A stretch of 6,677 nucleotides of DNA from an uncultured Rothia sp. (GTDB taxonomy: Bacteria > Actinomycetota > Actinomycetes > Actinomycetales > Micrococcaceae): NCBI GenBank assembly GCA_937935205.1, contig CALGXU010000459.1, forward strand, positions 1 through 6,677, written 5' to 3'. Positions 6,255 to 6,677 of this stretch are shown one piece after another. Numbering within the stretch: the first letter of the stretch is position 1; each line of letters opens with the position of its first letter. The translations under genes and the position numbers were made by a program. The notes beneath the pieces are model-generated. The model was not told the DNA's origin. It worked only from the letters and a program-made list of their open reading frames with translations, and did not search any database.

Positions 6255-6389
6255 TGTGTGTTCCTTTCTTCAGCGAGGGTTCGCTGTGCTGGAGGCGCGG
6301 CTTCCGTAGCTGCGCGTTTTCTCAATTTTTTTGGTCTAGTTGCTGGCTGGGCTGAGTTATTGGCTGAGCTTCTGCCGCCGCTGCGCCGT
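6255..6389 (-). other. 135-base cgoX-hemQ gap
   Basis: The gap holds, in transcription order, several CAGCC/CTCAGCC repeats just after the cgoX stop, an A-rich patch with seven consecutive A (about 6326-6332 on the mRNA strand), a stem-loop at 6271-6286 and the hemQ ribosome site at 6261-6267. A TTGAGA sits beside the A-tract, but I found no -10 box at usable spacing. No small gene is supported. Confidence 0.45.
6271..6286 (-). promoter_or_regulatory. Stem-loop immediately upstream of the hemQ ribosome site
   Basis: CAGCGA (6271-6276) and TCGCTG (6281-6286) form a perfect 6-base stem with a 4-base loop, ending 3 bases before the AAAGGAA ribosome site. At this place it could influence ribosome access or protect the 5' end of a processed transcript. 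It does not itself occlude the Shine-Dalgarno. It is short enough to arise by chance in G+C-rich DNA. Confidence 0.4.
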
Positions 6390-6677
6390 TTACTTGGCGG
6401 TTGCGACCTTCGGGGAGGTGACCCCTTCCCAGTCCTGCGCGGCGTGGTAGATCAGCTGGTCCATCTGCTCGTAGGTGTCTTTGACGGTGAGGACTAGGCC
6501 GGATCCGGCGGCCCAGGAGCCGACGGTGCTGAGGGTTCCGAGTTCGCTGGCGCGTTCACGGAATTCCTTGACTCGGTCGCGGTGGCCGGGGGTGGAGGCG
6601 GGCAGTACGCCGCGCCAACGCACCACGTCCGCGTCAACGAGGTTGCTGTGGGTGAGGGCTACATCCATCATGCGGCT
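6390..6677 (-). CDS. hemY: Coproporphyrinogen III oxidase (CgoX), C-terminal fragment
   Basis: Only the last 95 or so codons are present; the frame is open to the right edge (SRMMDVALTHSN...) and ends with TAA at 6390-6392. The fragment carries the C-terminal signature of the FAD-dependent HemY/CgoX oxidases: VVRWRGVLPASTPGHRDRV, matching the family pattern xRWxxxLPxxxPGHxxRV, then VGSWAAGSGLVLTVKDTYEQ, the final FAD-contacting Gly-rich segment and helix. The enzyme takes six electrons from coproporphyrinogen III with O2 to make coproporphyrin III, which the downstream-encoded CpfC uses. I infer CgoX rather than protoporphyrinogen oxidase because ChdC and an actinobacterial ferrochelatase follow it. 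The Met codons at 6666-6671 are internal, not starts. Confidence 0.88.
   Translation of the reverse strand, partial: SRMMDVALTHSNLVDADVVRWRGVLPASTPGHRDRVKEFRERASELGTLSTVGSWAAGSGLVLTVKDTYEQMDQLIYHAAQDWEGVTSPKVATAK

Noticed and set aside
6310..6340. TTGAGA next to the A-tract as a hemQ promoter
   Set aside because: No A/T-rich -10 hexamer at 15-19 bases; the downstream sequence is G/C-rich.
5502..6497. 331-codon plus-strand frame across hemQ, the gap and the cgoX end
   Set aside because: The product is a Cys/Val/Gly-rich low-complexity translation of the antisense of hemQ. The intact catalytic residues of hemQ on the other strand decide the case.
1..6677. Mobile elements, CRISPR arrays, tRNA/rRNA genes or an undescribed accessory system
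   Set aside because: Apart from one partial gene, every gene is a housekeeping heme gene in conserved order. I saw no transposase, terminal repeats, regularly spaced repeats or RNA-gene structure.

Overview
The window is a G+C-rich actinobacterial chromosome segment. It holds the distal part of a heme biosynthesis operon on the minus strand and the 3' end of one unrelated, convergent gene on the plus strand. Gene order and protein features suggest a member of the Micrococcaceae; a Rothia-like oral actinomycete is my best guess, from memory of family traits rather than from a search. Supporting signs are the [2Fe-2S]-type cysteine set in the ferrochelatase, the actinobacterial distal His in HemQ, and the DTCLDEF..HGHCG metal loop in HemB.

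Layout, right to left in the direction of transcription: the C-terminal end of coproporphyrinogen III oxidase (cgoX/hemY, 6677-6390, cut by the window edge); a 135-base gap with a small hairpin; coproheme decarboxylase (chdC/hemQ, 6254-5430); coproporphyrin ferrochelatase (cpfC/hemH, 5433-3979), overlapping hemQ by 4 bases; a 166-base gap; hydroxymethylbilane synthase (hemC, 3812-2679); uroporphyrinogen-III synthase (hemD, 2673-1753), 5 bases after hemC; a 73-base gap; and porphobilinogen synthase (hemB, 1679-678). A long inverted repeat at 591-655 separates hemB from the convergent partial plus-strand gene (3-569), an unrecognised membrane protein.

Together the genes cover both ends of the coproporphyrin-dependent heme route used by Gram-positive bacteria. 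HemB, HemC and HemD turn 5-aminolevulinate into uroporphyrinogen III. CgoX, CpfC and ChdC turn coproporphyrinogen III into heme b. HemE, which links the halves, is not in the window; neither are hemA and hemL for 5-aminolevulinate supply. HemE may lie upstream of cgoX.

I see no mobile element, tRNA, rRNA, CRISPR array or novel defence-type system. The points worth a second look are modest: a His-rich N-terminal tail on HemQ, a Gly/Cys-rich tail on the ferrochelatase, an insertion in HemC, a four-copy motif inside the intergenic hairpin, and the untranslated gaps that split the operon into translational blocks.
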